A stretch of 64,000 nt of DNA from CAYTBN01 sp964436045 (lineage in GTDB: Bacteria; Myxococcota_A; UBA796; UBA9615; CAYRNR01), in NCBI GenBank assembly GCA_964436045.1, contig CAYTBN010000013.1, positions 62,001-126,000 of the forward strand, given 5' to 3'. Below, piece by piece: positions 42,552-51,934 of this stretch. The notes below the pieces were generated by a model. It had not been told where the DNA came from, made no database searches, and was given only the letters and a program-made list of their open reading frames with translations. Made by a program: the position numbers and the translations under genes. Within the stretch, counting starts at the first letter, position 1, and every line of letters starts with the position of its first letter.

Positions 42552-44615
42552 ATGCGACGGGAACGCTGGAACGGGATCACCGCGACGTTGCTCGCCTGCG
42601 CGCTTGGTGCCACCGGCTGTATGTCGGGCTGGGACGCCTCCGACCAGGTGGCGATCAACGCGCTGGAGGAGGTCGGGCGGACCGAATGGAGCTGGCCCGA
42701 CGACCGGGACGACAGCGAGCCGCTGGCGGTCTGGGTGTTCTTCCACGACAAGGATGTGTCGGCGATCCGGCTGGATACCGCCCTGGAGGAGCGTCGCCGC
42801 GCCCTGTCCACCCGGGCGCTGGAGCGGCGTGCCCTGCGGGGTAGCGGAGCGGTCGTATCCGAGCGCGACCTGGACGTCGCGGAGACTTACCTGGAGCAGG
42901 TGCTGGCCACAGGCGCCGAGCTGCGGATCACCTCCCGCTGGCTCAACGCGGCCTCCGTCGACGCCGATCTGGACCAGATCGAGGCCATCGAGGCGCTGCC
43001 CTTCGTGACCCATACCCGCGTGGTCGCAGCCGCGCGCCGTGGCGCCGACCGGCAACTTCCCGCCGGCTGGCAGGATCCCGTCGAGGCCGAGGCCCACTCG
43101 GCCTGGGACGTCGGTGTGGCACAGGAGCAGCTGGATTTCCTGGGCGTACTCGATGCCCACGAGTGCTGGGTCACAGGCGCTGGCGTGGTGATCGGCGTCC
43201 AGGACACGGGCTTCACCCTGAACCACGAGGCGTTGACCCACGTCGACGTGCTGGACGAGTACGACTTCGTCAACGACGACGCGATCACCGAGGACGAGGG
43301 CGGCGACATGGATGGGCACCACAACCACGGCACTTCGGTGCTGTCGTTGCTGGTGGGGCACGAGGAGGACGACTTCCGTGGGGTGGTGCCCGACGCAACT
43401 GTGCTCCTGACCAAGACCGAGGACCTGACCCAGGAGGTCAGCCAGGAAGAGGATTACTTCGTCGCCGGCCTGGAGTGGATCGAGGCCCGCGGTGCGGACG
43501 TGTTCTCGACCTCGCTGGGCTATATCTCCTTTGACGATGGCTCCGGGTACACGCCCGCGCAGACCAACGGTCAAACCGCGCCCACCTCGATCGCGGTGGC
43601 CCAGGCCACCTCGATCGGGCTGGTGACGGTGGTGGCGTCAGGCAACACGGGACCGGATCCCATGTCCCTGGCACCGCCGGGGGATGCCATCGGGGCCATC
43701 GCCGTGGGCTCGGTCAGCTTCGACGGCTTGGTCTCCGATTTTTCGGCTCGCGGCCCAACTGCCGACGATCGGATCAAGCCTGATCTCGTGGGCCCGGGCG
43801 AGATGGTCTGGGCTGCGTCAGCGCTCGATACGGACGCGTATGGTCCGGACAACGGTACCAGCTACTCGGCACCACTGGTGGCCGGGATCGCGGTGATGGG
43901 GCTCCAGGCTCATCCGACGATGAACCCCGTCGCGCTTCGTTCGCTGATGACCTCGACGGCGTCCAACGCGGGCGCCGAGAACAACGACATCGGGAGCGGC
44001 ATCCCGGCGGCCGGGGAGGTGGTGGGGGAGTATTGCCCGTGTAGCGACGGTGACGGCGACGGGCACGCGGATCTGTCGTGCGGCGGCGACGACTGTAACG
44101 ACGAGGTCGGCTCCGTCCACCCGGGCGCCGAGGAGACCTGCGACGGCTACGACAGCGACTGCGACGGCACGGTGCCCCCCGACGAACTGGACGTCGACGC
44201 CGACAACCACTACGCCTGCGGCGACGACTGCGACGACACCGACCCCAACGTCTACCTGACCGCCGACGAGATCCCCTACGACGGCATCGACCAGGACTGC
44301 AGCGGCTCGGACCAGACCGACGTGGACGGGGACGGGTACGACGGCGGTCCCAACGGCGACGACTGCGACGACACCCACGAGACCGCCCACCCCGGCGGCA
44401 ACGAGAAGGACAACTGCGGCGACACGCTGGACAACGACTGCGACGGTGACATCGACGGGGCCGACGACGAGTGCCCCGGCTCCGGGGACTGGTCCCCCGG
44501 GGGTAACGACGGCAACTGGGGGTGCTACTGCGATCTGGACGACGGCGACGATCCCGACGGCGCCCTGGTCATCGCGTTCCTGGCCGCCCTGCTCGTCGTC
44601 TCCCGCCGTCGCTAG
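42552..44615 (+). CDS. Subtilisin-family lipoprotein/secreted protease with MopE-like repeats and MYXO-CTERM-like tail
   Basis: The 687-residue protein starts at ATG 42552 (GGAGGAGG), with an export signal ending ATGC. The S8 catalytic triad is complete: GVQDTG (Asp218), GHHNHGTS (His259) and GTSYSAP (Ser437); the oxyanion Asn is in ASGNTG. After the protease domain come MopE-type repeats (GDDCNDEVGSVHPGAEETCD, CDGYDSDCDG) and a tail with GCYC, an acidic gap, the hydrophobic ALVIAFLAALLVV and SRRR. This is the arrangement of myxobacterial MYXO-CTERM surface-sorting signals. Its TAG stop overlaps that of the convergent helicase gene at a shared CTAG. Confidence 0.92.
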   Translation: MRRERWNGITATLLACALGATGCMSGWDASDQVAINALEEVGRTEWSWPDDRDDSEPLAVWVFFHDKDVSAIRLDTALEERRRALSTRALERRALRGSGAVVSERDLDVAETYLEQVLATGAELRITSRWLNAASVDADLDQIEAIEALPFVTHTRVVAAARRGADRQLPAGWQDPVEAEAHSAWDVGVAQEQLDFLGVLDAHECWVTGAGVVIGVQDTGFTLNHEALTHVDVLDEYDFVNDDAITEDEGGDMDGHHNHGTSVLSLLVGHEEDDFRGVVPDATVLLTKTEDLTQEVSQEEDYFVAGLEWIEARGADVFSTSLGYISFDDGSGYTPAQTNGQTAPTSIAVAQATSIGLVTVVASGNTGPDPMSLAPPGDAIGAIAVGSVSFDGLVSDFSARGPTADDRIKPDLVGPGEMVWAASALDTDAYGPDNGTSYSAPLVAGIAVMGLQAHPTMNPVALRSLMTSTASNAGAENNDIGSGIPAAGEVVGEYCPCSDGDGDGHADLSCGGDDCNDEVGSVHPGAEETCDGYDSDCDGTVPPDELDVDADNHYACGDDCDDTDPNVYLTADEIPYDGIDQDCSGSDQTDVDGDGYDGGPNGDDCDDTHETAHPGGNEKDNCGDTLDNDCDGDIDGADDECPGSGDWSPGGNDGNWGCYCDLDDGDDPDGALVIAFLAALLVVSRRR

Positions 44616-47194
44616 ATCCCGATCTTCTCCACGGCGATCAACGGCTCGTCCCCCACCTGATCGGTGTCCGACAGGTCGATCCGAACGTCCACACTCCACA
44701 TCTGCTCCTCCTCGGGGTCGCACAGGACCTGGGTGGCGGTCCAGACGTGGTGGCCGATGGAGGTCATCACGGTCTTGTCCGCCAGCCGGGCCCTGTGGTC
44801 GAACAGGATGCGGTCGTAGGTCTCGTGGTATCCGGCCAGCGCGGCCTCGAACCGGTCGGGTCCCCAGGGATCCTCTGGATCCTGGAGCACACAGTGCACG
44901 GCCTCGTCGTAGTCCCTGTCCGCCAGCGCCTTGACCAGCCGGTGCAGCTCGGCGCGGACGCGGGCGGTGAACGCCCTGGGATCCCGTAGCAGGTCGAGCT
45001 GGCGCGGTCGCCCACGGGCCTCCACCTCCAGCTGGCCCTGCAGGTCCGGCGGCACCTCCAGTAGCTGCTCCCACTCGGTGAGCAGCGAGCTGTCGACCCG
45101 CGCCAGCGTGGCGCGCAGGTAGGCCTCCACGTCCCGGACATCATCGGTCTTGGCGTAGTCGGGGACGATCTGCAGCAGGCCCTTGTAGGCCTGGGTCAGG
45201 TAGCGCAGGAGCACCCCCTCCATCCGATCCAGGCCGTACTCGCGGACGTAGTCGTTGAAGGCCAGGTAGCGCTGGTACATGTCGCGCGCCACCGACTTGG
45301 GCCGGATCGCCTCGTGGCCGACCCACGGGTGGTCCTCGGCGAAGTCGTCGAACGTCTGGTAGATCCACTCGCCCTTCGGCTTGGGGTAGGTCACCTGGTC
45401 CAGTTGCTCCATCCGCTCCTCGTAGGGCACCCCCTCGGCCTTGAGCTCGGCCACGATCTCCCCTTTTGCCCGGTGGATCTGGGCCGCCAGCACCGGTCGT
45501 GGGTGCTCGAGGATCGCCTCGACCAGGGTCAAGACGTCGACGCTGTGGTCCTCCTCGTCCGGATCCAGTCGCCGCGTCATCTCGACCAGGTACAGGGACA
45601 GGACATGGTGCAGCGAGAAGTCCACCTGCAGGTTGGCGTCGACCTCGATGGTCTTGCCGTGGCCGCTGGCCGCTGGCACCAGGTCGGCGATACCCAGGCT
45701 GCGCAGGGACCGGAACAGCCCGGCGGCGTCTCGCCGCAGCTTCTTGTGGAAGCCGGGCGTCCCGTGGACGTCGTCGATCAGCTCCTTGAGCGCCCGGTAG
45801 CCGCCGCCCTGGAGCGGGCGGTCCAGGTTGCGCTGCAACAGGTGCACGATCATCCCGTGATCGACGCGGAACACCGGGGTCAGCGGTTCACATTTGCTGG
45901 CCACCAGCCGCTCGAAGGTCTTGGAGTTCCATGGGACGTAGCCACGCTTGGGCGGCTGCTTCTTGACCACCTTCTTCTTGCCGCTGGCCGCGGCCTTGGC
46001 CGCCAGCCGCTGGTTCTCGATCACGTGCTCCGGCGCCTGGCCCATCACCCAGCCCTCGTCGTCGAACCCCTTGCGGCCCGCGCGCCCCGCGATCTGCTGG
46101 AACTCCCGCACCGAGAGGATGCGGGTCTTGGTCCCGTCGAACTTGCACAGCTTGGTGAACAGCACCGTGCGGATCGGCACGTTGACACCCACACCCAGGG
46201 TGTCAGTGCCGCTGACCACCTTGAGCAACCCCTGCTGGGCCAGCTTCTCGGTGAGGAGCCGGTACTTGGGCAGCAGCCCGGCGTGGTGCACGCCCACCCC
46301 GTGGCGCAGGTAGCGCTCCACGGTCTGGCCGTAGGGGCTGTCGAAGCGGAACCCCTTGAGGGCCCTGGCCAGCTCCTTCTTCTGCTCCTTGCCGATGACC
46401 TCCACGCTCATCAGGCTCTGGGCTTGCTCCGCCGCCTCACGCTGGCTGAAGTTCACCAGGTAGATCGGGGCACGGCCCGCGCGCACGAGGTCGCTGATGG
46501 CCTCGTGGATCGGCTTGCTCGAGTACTCGAAGCTCAGCGGTACCGGACGCTCGACCGAGGAGACCACGCCCACCTCGCGGCCGGTGCGCTCGGCCAGCCT
46601 CTCCTCGATATCCGAGGTGTCGCCCAGGGTGGCCGACATCAGCAGGAAGGTGGCCCCGGTCATGATCAACAAGGGGATCTGCCACGCCATCCCCCGGTCC
46701 GGGTCGCCGTAGTAGTGGAACTCGTCCATCACCACGTGGCGGAAGGGCAGCGCGCGGCCCTCGCGCAGGGCCATGTTGGCCAGTACCTCGGCGGTGCAAC
46801 ACACGATGGGCGCGTCCGCGTTGATGGCCGCATCGCCGGTCAGCATGCCCACGTTGTCGGCGCCGAAGACCCGGCACAGCTCGAAGAACTTCTCGGAGAC
46901 CAGCGCCTTGATCGGCGCGGTGTAGGCCGATCGCTCGCCGCGGACCAGCCCACGCAGGTGCATGGCCACCGCCACCAGCGACTTGCCCGAGCCGGTGGGC
47001 GTGGCCAGCACCAGGTGTTTGCTGGCCATCAACTCCAGCACCGCGTCCTCCTGGGCCGCGTACAGCTCCAGCCCCAGATCCAGGGTCCAGTCCAGGTACA
47101 GGCCGAGGATCGCGTCCCCATCCAGCTCCTCGTCCGCGGGGATCCGGGACGCCAGGTTGGGGATCGGCGGGGATTCGTGGGTTCGGGATTCCAT
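44612..47194 (-). CDS. Ski2-like DExH helicase with DUF3516-type C-terminus
   Basis: The 860-residue cytoplasmic ATPase has motif I ATPTGSGKS (Lys71), motif Ia TAPIKALVSEK, motif II DEFH (157-160), motif III SATL, FSQREAAEQA, VVSGTDTLGVGVN and motif VI QIAGRAGRKG. A basic insert (KKKVVKKQPPKRG) follows the helicase core. The C-terminal 400 residues match the DUF3516 region found on bacterial Ski2-like helicases (SVDVLTLVEAILEHPRPVL and the ending EEEQMWSVDVRIDLSD). It probably unwinds RNA. ATG 47194 is 10 bp after the stop of the membrane protein gene, so it may be the last gene of the carAB operon. Confidence 0.92.
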   Translation of the reverse strand: MESRTHESPPIPNLASRIPADEELDGDAILGLYLDWTLDLGLELYAAQEDAVLELMASKHLVLATPTGSGKSLVAVAMHLRGLVRGERSAYTAPIKALVSEKFFELCRVFGADNVGMLTGDAAINADAPIVCCTAEVLANMALREGRALPFRHVVMDEFHYYGDPDRGMAWQIPLLIMTGATFLLMSATLGDTSDIEERLAERTGREVGVVSSVERPVPLSFEYSSKPIHEAISDLVRAGRAPIYLVNFSQREAAEQAQSLMSVEVIGKEQKKELARALKGFRFDSPYGQTVERYLRHGVGVHHAGLLPKYRLLTEKLAQQGLLKVVSGTDTLGVGVNVPIRTVLFTKLCKFDGTKTRILSVREFQQIAGRAGRKGFDDEGWVMGQAPEHVIENQRLAAKAAASGKKKVVKKQPPKRGYVPWNSKTFERLVASKCEPLTPVFRVDHGMIVHLLQRNLDRPLQGGGYRALKELIDDVHGTPGFHKKLRRDAAGLFRSLRSLGIADLVPAASGHGKTIEVDANLQVDFSLHHVLSLYLVEMTRRLDPDEEDHSVDVLTLVEAILEHPRPVLAAQIHRAKGEIVAELKAEGVPYEERMEQLDQVTYPKPKGEWIYQTFDDFAEDHPWVGHEAIRPKSVARDMYQRYLAFNDYVREYGLDRMEGVLLRYLTQAYKGLLQIVPDYAKTDDVRDVEAYLRATLARVDSSLLTEWEQLLEVPPDLQGQLEVEARGRPRQLDLLRDPRAFTARVRAELHRLVKALADRDYDEAVHCVLQDPEDPWGPDRFEAALAGYHETYDRILFDHRARLADKTVMTSIGHHVWTATQVLCDPEEEQMWSVDVRIDLSDTDQVGDEPLIAVEKIGI

Positions 47195-47204
47195 TCACAG
47201 CCTT

Positions 47205-48698
47205 TCAGCCGAAGCGCAGGTGGAGATCCCCGCTGCGATAGGTGGCACCGTCGGTGGTTCCGGCCGCCAGCTCGGCCGGGGACATGGGCTCCCAGCGGCG
47301 GGTCCGGCGCGCGTACCGTTCGAGCCCCGCGGCCCGGGTGAAGATCGTCGTTCCCCGTGGACCGGCCTGGAGGATCACGACCGCGCGGCTCCGGCTCCGG
47401 GCGGCCGAGCCATCGGCGGCAAAGGCCACGCGGGCATGGCGCCAGAAGCCCGGCCGGCCACCTGGTAGCTCCGCGAGCCGCTGGTCGGGGGCGCGTTGCA
47501 GACCGCGCATCGACCCTGCGACGCGCACCGCTGCCGCCGGATCGAAGGCGCGTGGTCGCACGACTCCCAACACGATCAGGGTCAGCAGCGCCAGCCCCAC
47601 CAGCCCCAGCGGCGCGATCCAGCGCCAGGGCCAGCTCGCCATCCACTCCAGCAGGGGTTCGGGCGCTGGCGGGGGCGGCTCGGTCGACGTCGCCTCCGTG
47701 GCCGGATCCGGCGTGGATGTCGGGCTCGGCGGTACTGCAGGGGTCCCTGGATCCGGCTCCAGATCGAAGGCCAGCACCGACAGGTCACCCGTGAGCAGGT
47801 CGACCGTGCGGGTGGACGGCAGGTATCCGGGGGCCGTCGCGGTGACCACTGCCAGCCCCGCGGGCACGCCCGCGATCGCAAAGCGGCCGGTGTCGTCGGT
47901 GGTCGCCTGGGCCACGCCGCTGGCCGAAAGCGTGACCCCCGCCAGCGGCGTCCCGGATGCCGTGTCCATGACCTCGCCGGCCACCGTCCCCACGTGCTCG
48001 AGGGTGCGGGGGTTGATCAGCAGGCGGACGAAGTCGATGGCGTAGCCGTCGCCCACACCGGTGTCGGGGTCGTCGATCCGCAGCTCCAGCTCGCCGTCGG
48101 CCAGGGCAGGCAACAGCTCGGCCGGCACCCGCGCGGTCACCAGCTTGCCGATGGGGCCGTGCTGGTCCAGGGGATTGAGGGCACCCTCCAGGAACGGAGC
48201 GGCCTGCCCGTCCCAGCTGACCTGGAAGCGGCTCTGGAACCGGGCCGCCTGAAAATCGTCGACGAACAGCTGGATCAGGGCATCCCGGATCTCGACTCCG
48301 GCCGGATCGAAGCTGAGCCGGAGCTGCTGGACCTTGTTGGCCGGCCGCCGGGTGTCGCTGGTGTAACCGTCCACACCCCGCCGGACCGGGTACTGGTACC
48401 CGGACACCACCATGATCCGGTCGGTCCCGGCAGGATCGGCGGAGTCGGGCGCCCAGGGAAAGTGGTGGGGCGGCGTGTCCGCGCCAGCGAAGGGGTCGAA
48501 GTCGGCCGGCCAGCCGAAGCCCAGGTTGTCGATGTCGCCCACCCGGACCAGCAGCTCGGCCACGGCCGAGTCCCGCTCGATCCGTTGTGGCTCCGCCCAG
48601 CTGCTCCGGTCCGGCGGTGCCGCAGAAGCGACCGCCGCGAGGCCGAGGGTCAGCGCGGCGGCCACCGCGAGCGGGCCGGGGCGCCGAGCCGGTGTCAT
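47205..48698 (-). CDS. Secreted/anchored protein with carboxypeptidase-regulatory domain and cytoplasmic tail
   Basis: The 497-residue protein starts at ATG 48698, overlapping the carB stop (ATGA). It has a signal peptide ending ASAAPP and an outer domain to about residue 235 (VPAELLPALADGELELRIDD, a beta-sandwich). Next come a carboxypeptidase-regulatory domain (VAGEVMDTASGTPLAGVTLS), a Pro/Thr-rich linker, a membrane helix near 375-395 (WIAPLGLVGLALLTLIVLGV) and about 100 basic residues inside. Its coupling to carAB is surprising, since no pyrimidine role is evident. Not recognised. Confidence 0.72.
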   Translation of the reverse strand: MTPARRPGPLAVAAALTLGLAAVASAAPPDRSSWAEPQRIERDSAVAELLVRVGDIDNLGFGWPADFDPFAGADTPPHHFPWAPDSADPAGTDRIMVVSGYQYPVRRGVDGYTSDTRRPANKVQQLRLSFDPAGVEIRDALIQLFVDDFQAARFQSRFQVSWDGQAAPFLEGALNPLDQHGPIGKLVTARVPAELLPALADGELELRIDDPDTGVGDGYAIDFVRLLINPRTLEHVGTVAGEVMDTASGTPLAGVTLSASGVAQATTDDTGRFAIAGVPAGLAVVTATAPGYLPSTRTVDLLTGDLSVLAFDLEPDPGTPAVPPSPTSTPDPATEATSTEPPPPAPEPLLEWMASWPWRWIAPLGLVGLALLTLIVLGVVRPRAFDPAAAVRVAGSMRGLQRAPDQRLAELPGGRPGFWRHARVAFAADGSAARSRSRAVVILQAGPRGTTIFTRAAGLERYARRTRRWEPMSPAELAAGTTDGATYRSGDLHLRFG

Positions 48699-51600
48699 CC
48701 GCCGATGTAGCTCTCCCACGGCAGGCACTCCAGGCCGTGGTCCAGGTTGCGCGCCAGGGCGTCGGCGAGCAGCGCGGCCGACTGGGGATTGGTGAGCAGA
48801 GGCACGCCAAAATCCACCGCCTGGCGCCGGATCAGGTAGCCGTTGTCCAGCTCCGGATCCCCCAGGTCCTTGGGGATGTTGATCACCAGATCCACCACCC
48901 GTTCGCGGATCAGGTCCAGCGACTGCGGCCGATCGTCCTCCTCGTCCAGCGGCCAGGCCACCTGGATGCACTGGATACCGTGGCTGGCGAGGAAGTCGGC
49001 GGTCCCGCCCGTGGCGTACAGGGTCAACCCCCGGCCCTGCAGGGTGCGGGCGGTCTCCACCAGCGCCAGCTTGCTCTCCAGCGGTCCCGTGGACAGCAGC
49101 ACCGCCTGGGAAGGCAGCCGATTCCCGGCGGACAGCCAGGCCTTGAGGTAGGCGTCCTGGACCTCGGTTCCAAGGCAGGCCACCTCGCCGGTCGAGGCCA
49201 TCTCGACCCCCAGCACCGGGTCGGCTCCGGTCAGCCGGGTGAAGCTGAACTGGGGCACCTTGACCCCCACGTACTCCAGGTCGAACAGCGACTTGCGCGG
49301 CGCCTCGACCGGCAGCCCGACGATGGCGCGGGTGGCCAGTTCGATGAAGTCCACGTTGTAGACCTTGGAGCAGAACGGGAAGCTGCGGCTCGCCCGCAGG
49401 TTGCACTCGATGACCCGCACCCGGTTTTCGTTGGCCAGGAACTGCATGTTGAAGGGGCCGCTGATCTGGAGCGCCTCGGCCACCTGGGCCGTGATCCGCC
49501 GGATCCGCCGGATGGTCTCGAGGTAGACCTTCTGGGGTGGCAGCACCATCGACGCATCGCCGGAGTGCACGCCCGCGTTCTCGACGTGCTCGGAGATGGC
49601 GTAGGCCACCACCTGGCCCCTGGTAGCCACCGCGTCGATCTCGATCTCCTTGGCGCCCGTGATGAAGTTGCTCATCACCACCGGGTGGTCGCCGCTGACC
49701 TCGGCGGCCCGGGCCAGGATGAGCCGCAGGTCCGCCTCCCTGGCCGCCACCGCCATCGCGGCTCCCGACAGCACGTAGCTGGGCCGCACCAGCAGCGGGT
49801 ACCCCATCTCGCTGGCGCGCGCGCACGCCTCGTCGGCCGATCCCACCTCGGTCCAGCCGGGCTGATCGACCCCCAGCCGATCCAGCAGCGCCGAGAACTT
49901 GTGGCGGTCCTCGGCCGCGTCGATGGAGCGCGGCGAGGTACCGAGCACGGCTACCCCCTCCCGGTCCAGCCGGGGGGCCAGCGTGTTGGGCACCTGGCCG
50001 CCCATCGAGACGATGAAGCCCTCCGGGTGCTCCTTCTCGTGGATGTCCAGGATCCGCTCGACGGTCAGCTCCTCGAAGTACAGCCGGTCGCAGACGTCGA
50101 AGTCGGTGCTGACCGTCTCGGGGTTGTGGTTGATCATCACGGTGGTGCGGCCCTGCTTGCGCAGGGTGTTGGCCGCGCCCACACAGCACCAGTCGAATTC
50201 CACCGAGCTGCCGATCCGGTAGGGCCCGCTGCCCAGCACGACCACCGGTCGTTCCTCCGCGGGTGCCGACGGCTCGGCGAAGGTGACGTCGTCCTCGACG
50301 CCGCCGTAGGTCAGGTACAGGTAGTTGGTCTCGGCCGGGAACTCCCCGGCAACCGTGTCGATCTGCTTGACCGACGGCACGACCCCGTGGCGCTGGCGCA
50401 GACGGCGGATGGTCATCGCCTTGTCGTGCATGTCCGACGCCAGGTAATTCATGGTCGCACGGGCGATCTGGAAGTCCGAGAAGCCCAGCTTCTTGGCCGT
50501 GCGCAAGGTCTCGGCCGGCAGGTCCTTGTCGCTGAACTTCTCGAGCCGCCGCTGGAGGCGGACGATGGCCTCGATCCGGTACAGGAACCAGCGATCGATG
50601 CGGGTCAGTTCGTGGATCTGGTCCACGCTATCCCCGCGCTCGAAGGCAGCGACCACCGCAAGCAGCCGCCGATCGGTGGGCCGCCGTAGCTCGTCCTCGA
50701 GGTCGTCGAACTCCAGCCGGTTGCCCACCAGCCCGTGGAAGCCGCCGCCCACCATCCGCAGCGCCTTCTGAAGCGCCTCTTCGAAGCAGCGGCCGATGGA
50801 CATCACCTCGCCCACGGACTTCATCGCCGTGCCGATCTGGCGGGAGACGTGGCGGAACTTGGCCAGATCCCAGCGCGGCATCTTGACCACCACGTAGTCC
50901 AGTGACGGCTCGAAGCAGGCGCAGGTGGTGCGGGTGACCGCGTTGGCGATCTCGGGCAGCGAGTGTCCGAGCCCCAGCCTTGCCGCCACCGCGGCCAGGG
51001 GGTAGCCGGTGGCCTTGGACGCCAGCGCCGAGCTGCGGGACAGCCGGGCGTTGACCTCGATGACGTAGTGGTCGCGGGACAGGGGATCGAGCGCCCACTG
51101 CACGTTGCACTCGCCCACGATCCCAAGGTGGCGGACGATGGCCAGCGAGCGCTCGCGCAAGGAGTGGTAGTCGTCGTTGCTCAGGGTCAGCGACGGCGCC
51201 ACCACGATGGACTCGCCGGTGTGGATCCCCAGCGGATCCAGGTTCTCCATGTTGCAGACGGTGACCGCGTTGTCGAAGCGGTCGCGGACCACCTCGTACT
51301 CCACCTCCTTGAATCCCTGGAGCGATCTCTCGACCAGCAGCTGGGGGCTGGCGGCGAAGGCCTTTGCCGCGGCGCCGACCATCTCGTCGGCGTCGGCCAC
51401 GAGCTGTGAGCCCAGCCCTCCCAGGGTGTAGGCCGCGCGCACGATGACCGGATAGCCGATCTCGTCTGCCGCTCGCAGCGCCTGCTCGGGGTTCTCGGTG
51501 GCCCGGGACGGGGGCACGGGCACGCCCACCTCGCCCATCGCGCGGGCAAACAGGTCCCGGTCCTCGGTGGTCTCGATGGCCTCGACCGGCGTCCCGAGCA

Positions 51601-51934
51601 CCCGCACGCCGTGGCGTTCCAGCGCGCCGGAGCGGTAAAGCGCGACCCCACAGTTCAGCGCGGTCTGGCCGCCGAAGCTGAGCAGGATCCCGTCGGGCTT
51701 CTCCCTCTCGATCACCTGCTCGACGAAGTCCGGGGTGACCGGCACGAAGTAGATCGCGTCCGCCAGGCCGCGCGAGGTCTGGATCGTGGCGATGTTGGGG
51801 TTGACCAGCACCACCCGGGCGCCCTCTTCCTTCAGCGCCTTGATCGCCTGGGATCCCGAGTAGTCGAACTCACCCGCCTGGCCGATGGACAGGCCGCCGG
51901 ATCCCAGCAGCAGGACCGTGTCGACCCCCCTCAT
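48695..51934 (-). CDS. carB: Carbamoyl-phosphate synthase large subunit, CAD-like type
   Basis: The 1079-residue enzyme makes carbamoyl phosphate from bicarbonate, ammonia (from CarA) and two ATP. Two ATP-grasp halves are visible. The first opens VLLLGSGGLSIGQAGEFDYS and has MENLDPLGIHTGESI and VIEVNARLSRSSALASKATG. The second has LGSGPYRIGSSVEFDW, NPETVSTDFDVCDRLYFEEL and VIECNLRASRSFPFCSK. The C-terminal methylglyoxal-synthase-like allosteric domain follows (TLYATGGTADFLASHG). These signatures are those of eukaryotic CAD/CPS1 rather than typical bacterial CarB. ATG 51934 overlaps the carA stop by 4 bp. Confidence 0.96.
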   Translation of the reverse strand: MRGVDTVLLLGSGGLSIGQAGEFDYSGSQAIKALKEEGARVVLVNPNIATIQTSRGLADAIYFVPVTPDFVEQVIEREKPDGILLSFGGQTALNCGVALYRSGALERHGVRVLGTPVEAIETTEDRDLFARAMGEVGVPVPPSRATENPEQALRAADEIGYPVIVRAAYTLGGLGSQLVADADEMVGAAAKAFAASPQLLVERSLQGFKEVEYEVVRDRFDNAVTVCNMENLDPLGIHTGESIVVAPSLTLSNDDYHSLRERSLAIVRHLGIVGECNVQWALDPLSRDHYVIEVNARLSRSSALASKATGYPLAAVAARLGLGHSLPEIANAVTRTTCACFEPSLDYVVVKMPRWDLAKFRHVSRQIGTAMKSVGEVMSIGRCFEEALQKALRMVGGGFHGLVGNRLEFDDLEDELRRPTDRRLLAVVAAFERGDSVDQIHELTRIDRWFLYRIEAIVRLQRRLEKFSDKDLPAETLRTAKKLGFSDFQIARATMNYLASDMHDKAMTIRRLRQRHGVVPSVKQIDTVAGEFPAETNYLYLTYGGVEDDVTFAEPSAPAEERPVVVLGSGPYRIGSSVEFDWCCVGAANTLRKQGRTTVMINHNPETVSTDFDVCDRLYFEELTVERILDIHEKEHPEGFIVSMGGQVPNTLAPRLDREGVAVLGTSPRSIDAAEDRHKFSALLDRLGVDQPGWTEVGSADEACARASEMGYPLLVRPSYVLSGAAMAVAAREADLRLILARAAEVSGDHPVVMSNFITGAKEIEIDAVATRGQVVAYAISEHVENAGVHSGDASMVLPPQKVYLETIRRIRRITAQVAEALQISGPFNMQFLANENRVRVIECNLRASRSFPFCSKVYNVDFIELATRAIVGLPVEAPRKSLFDLEYVGVKVPQFSFTRLTGADPVLGVEMASTGEVACLGTEVQDAYLKAWLSAGNRLPSQAVLLSTGPLESKLALVETARTLQGRGLTLYATGGTADFLASHGIQCIQVAWPLDEEDDRPQSLDLIRERVVDLVINIPKDLGDPELDNGYLIRRQAVDFGVPLLTNPQSAALLADALARNLDHGLECLPWESYIGG

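Noticed and set aside
47205..50189. 994-residue frame spanning carB and the membrane protein gene
   Set aside because: Only the part from 48698 downward is coding; the upstream part is the wrong frame of carB.
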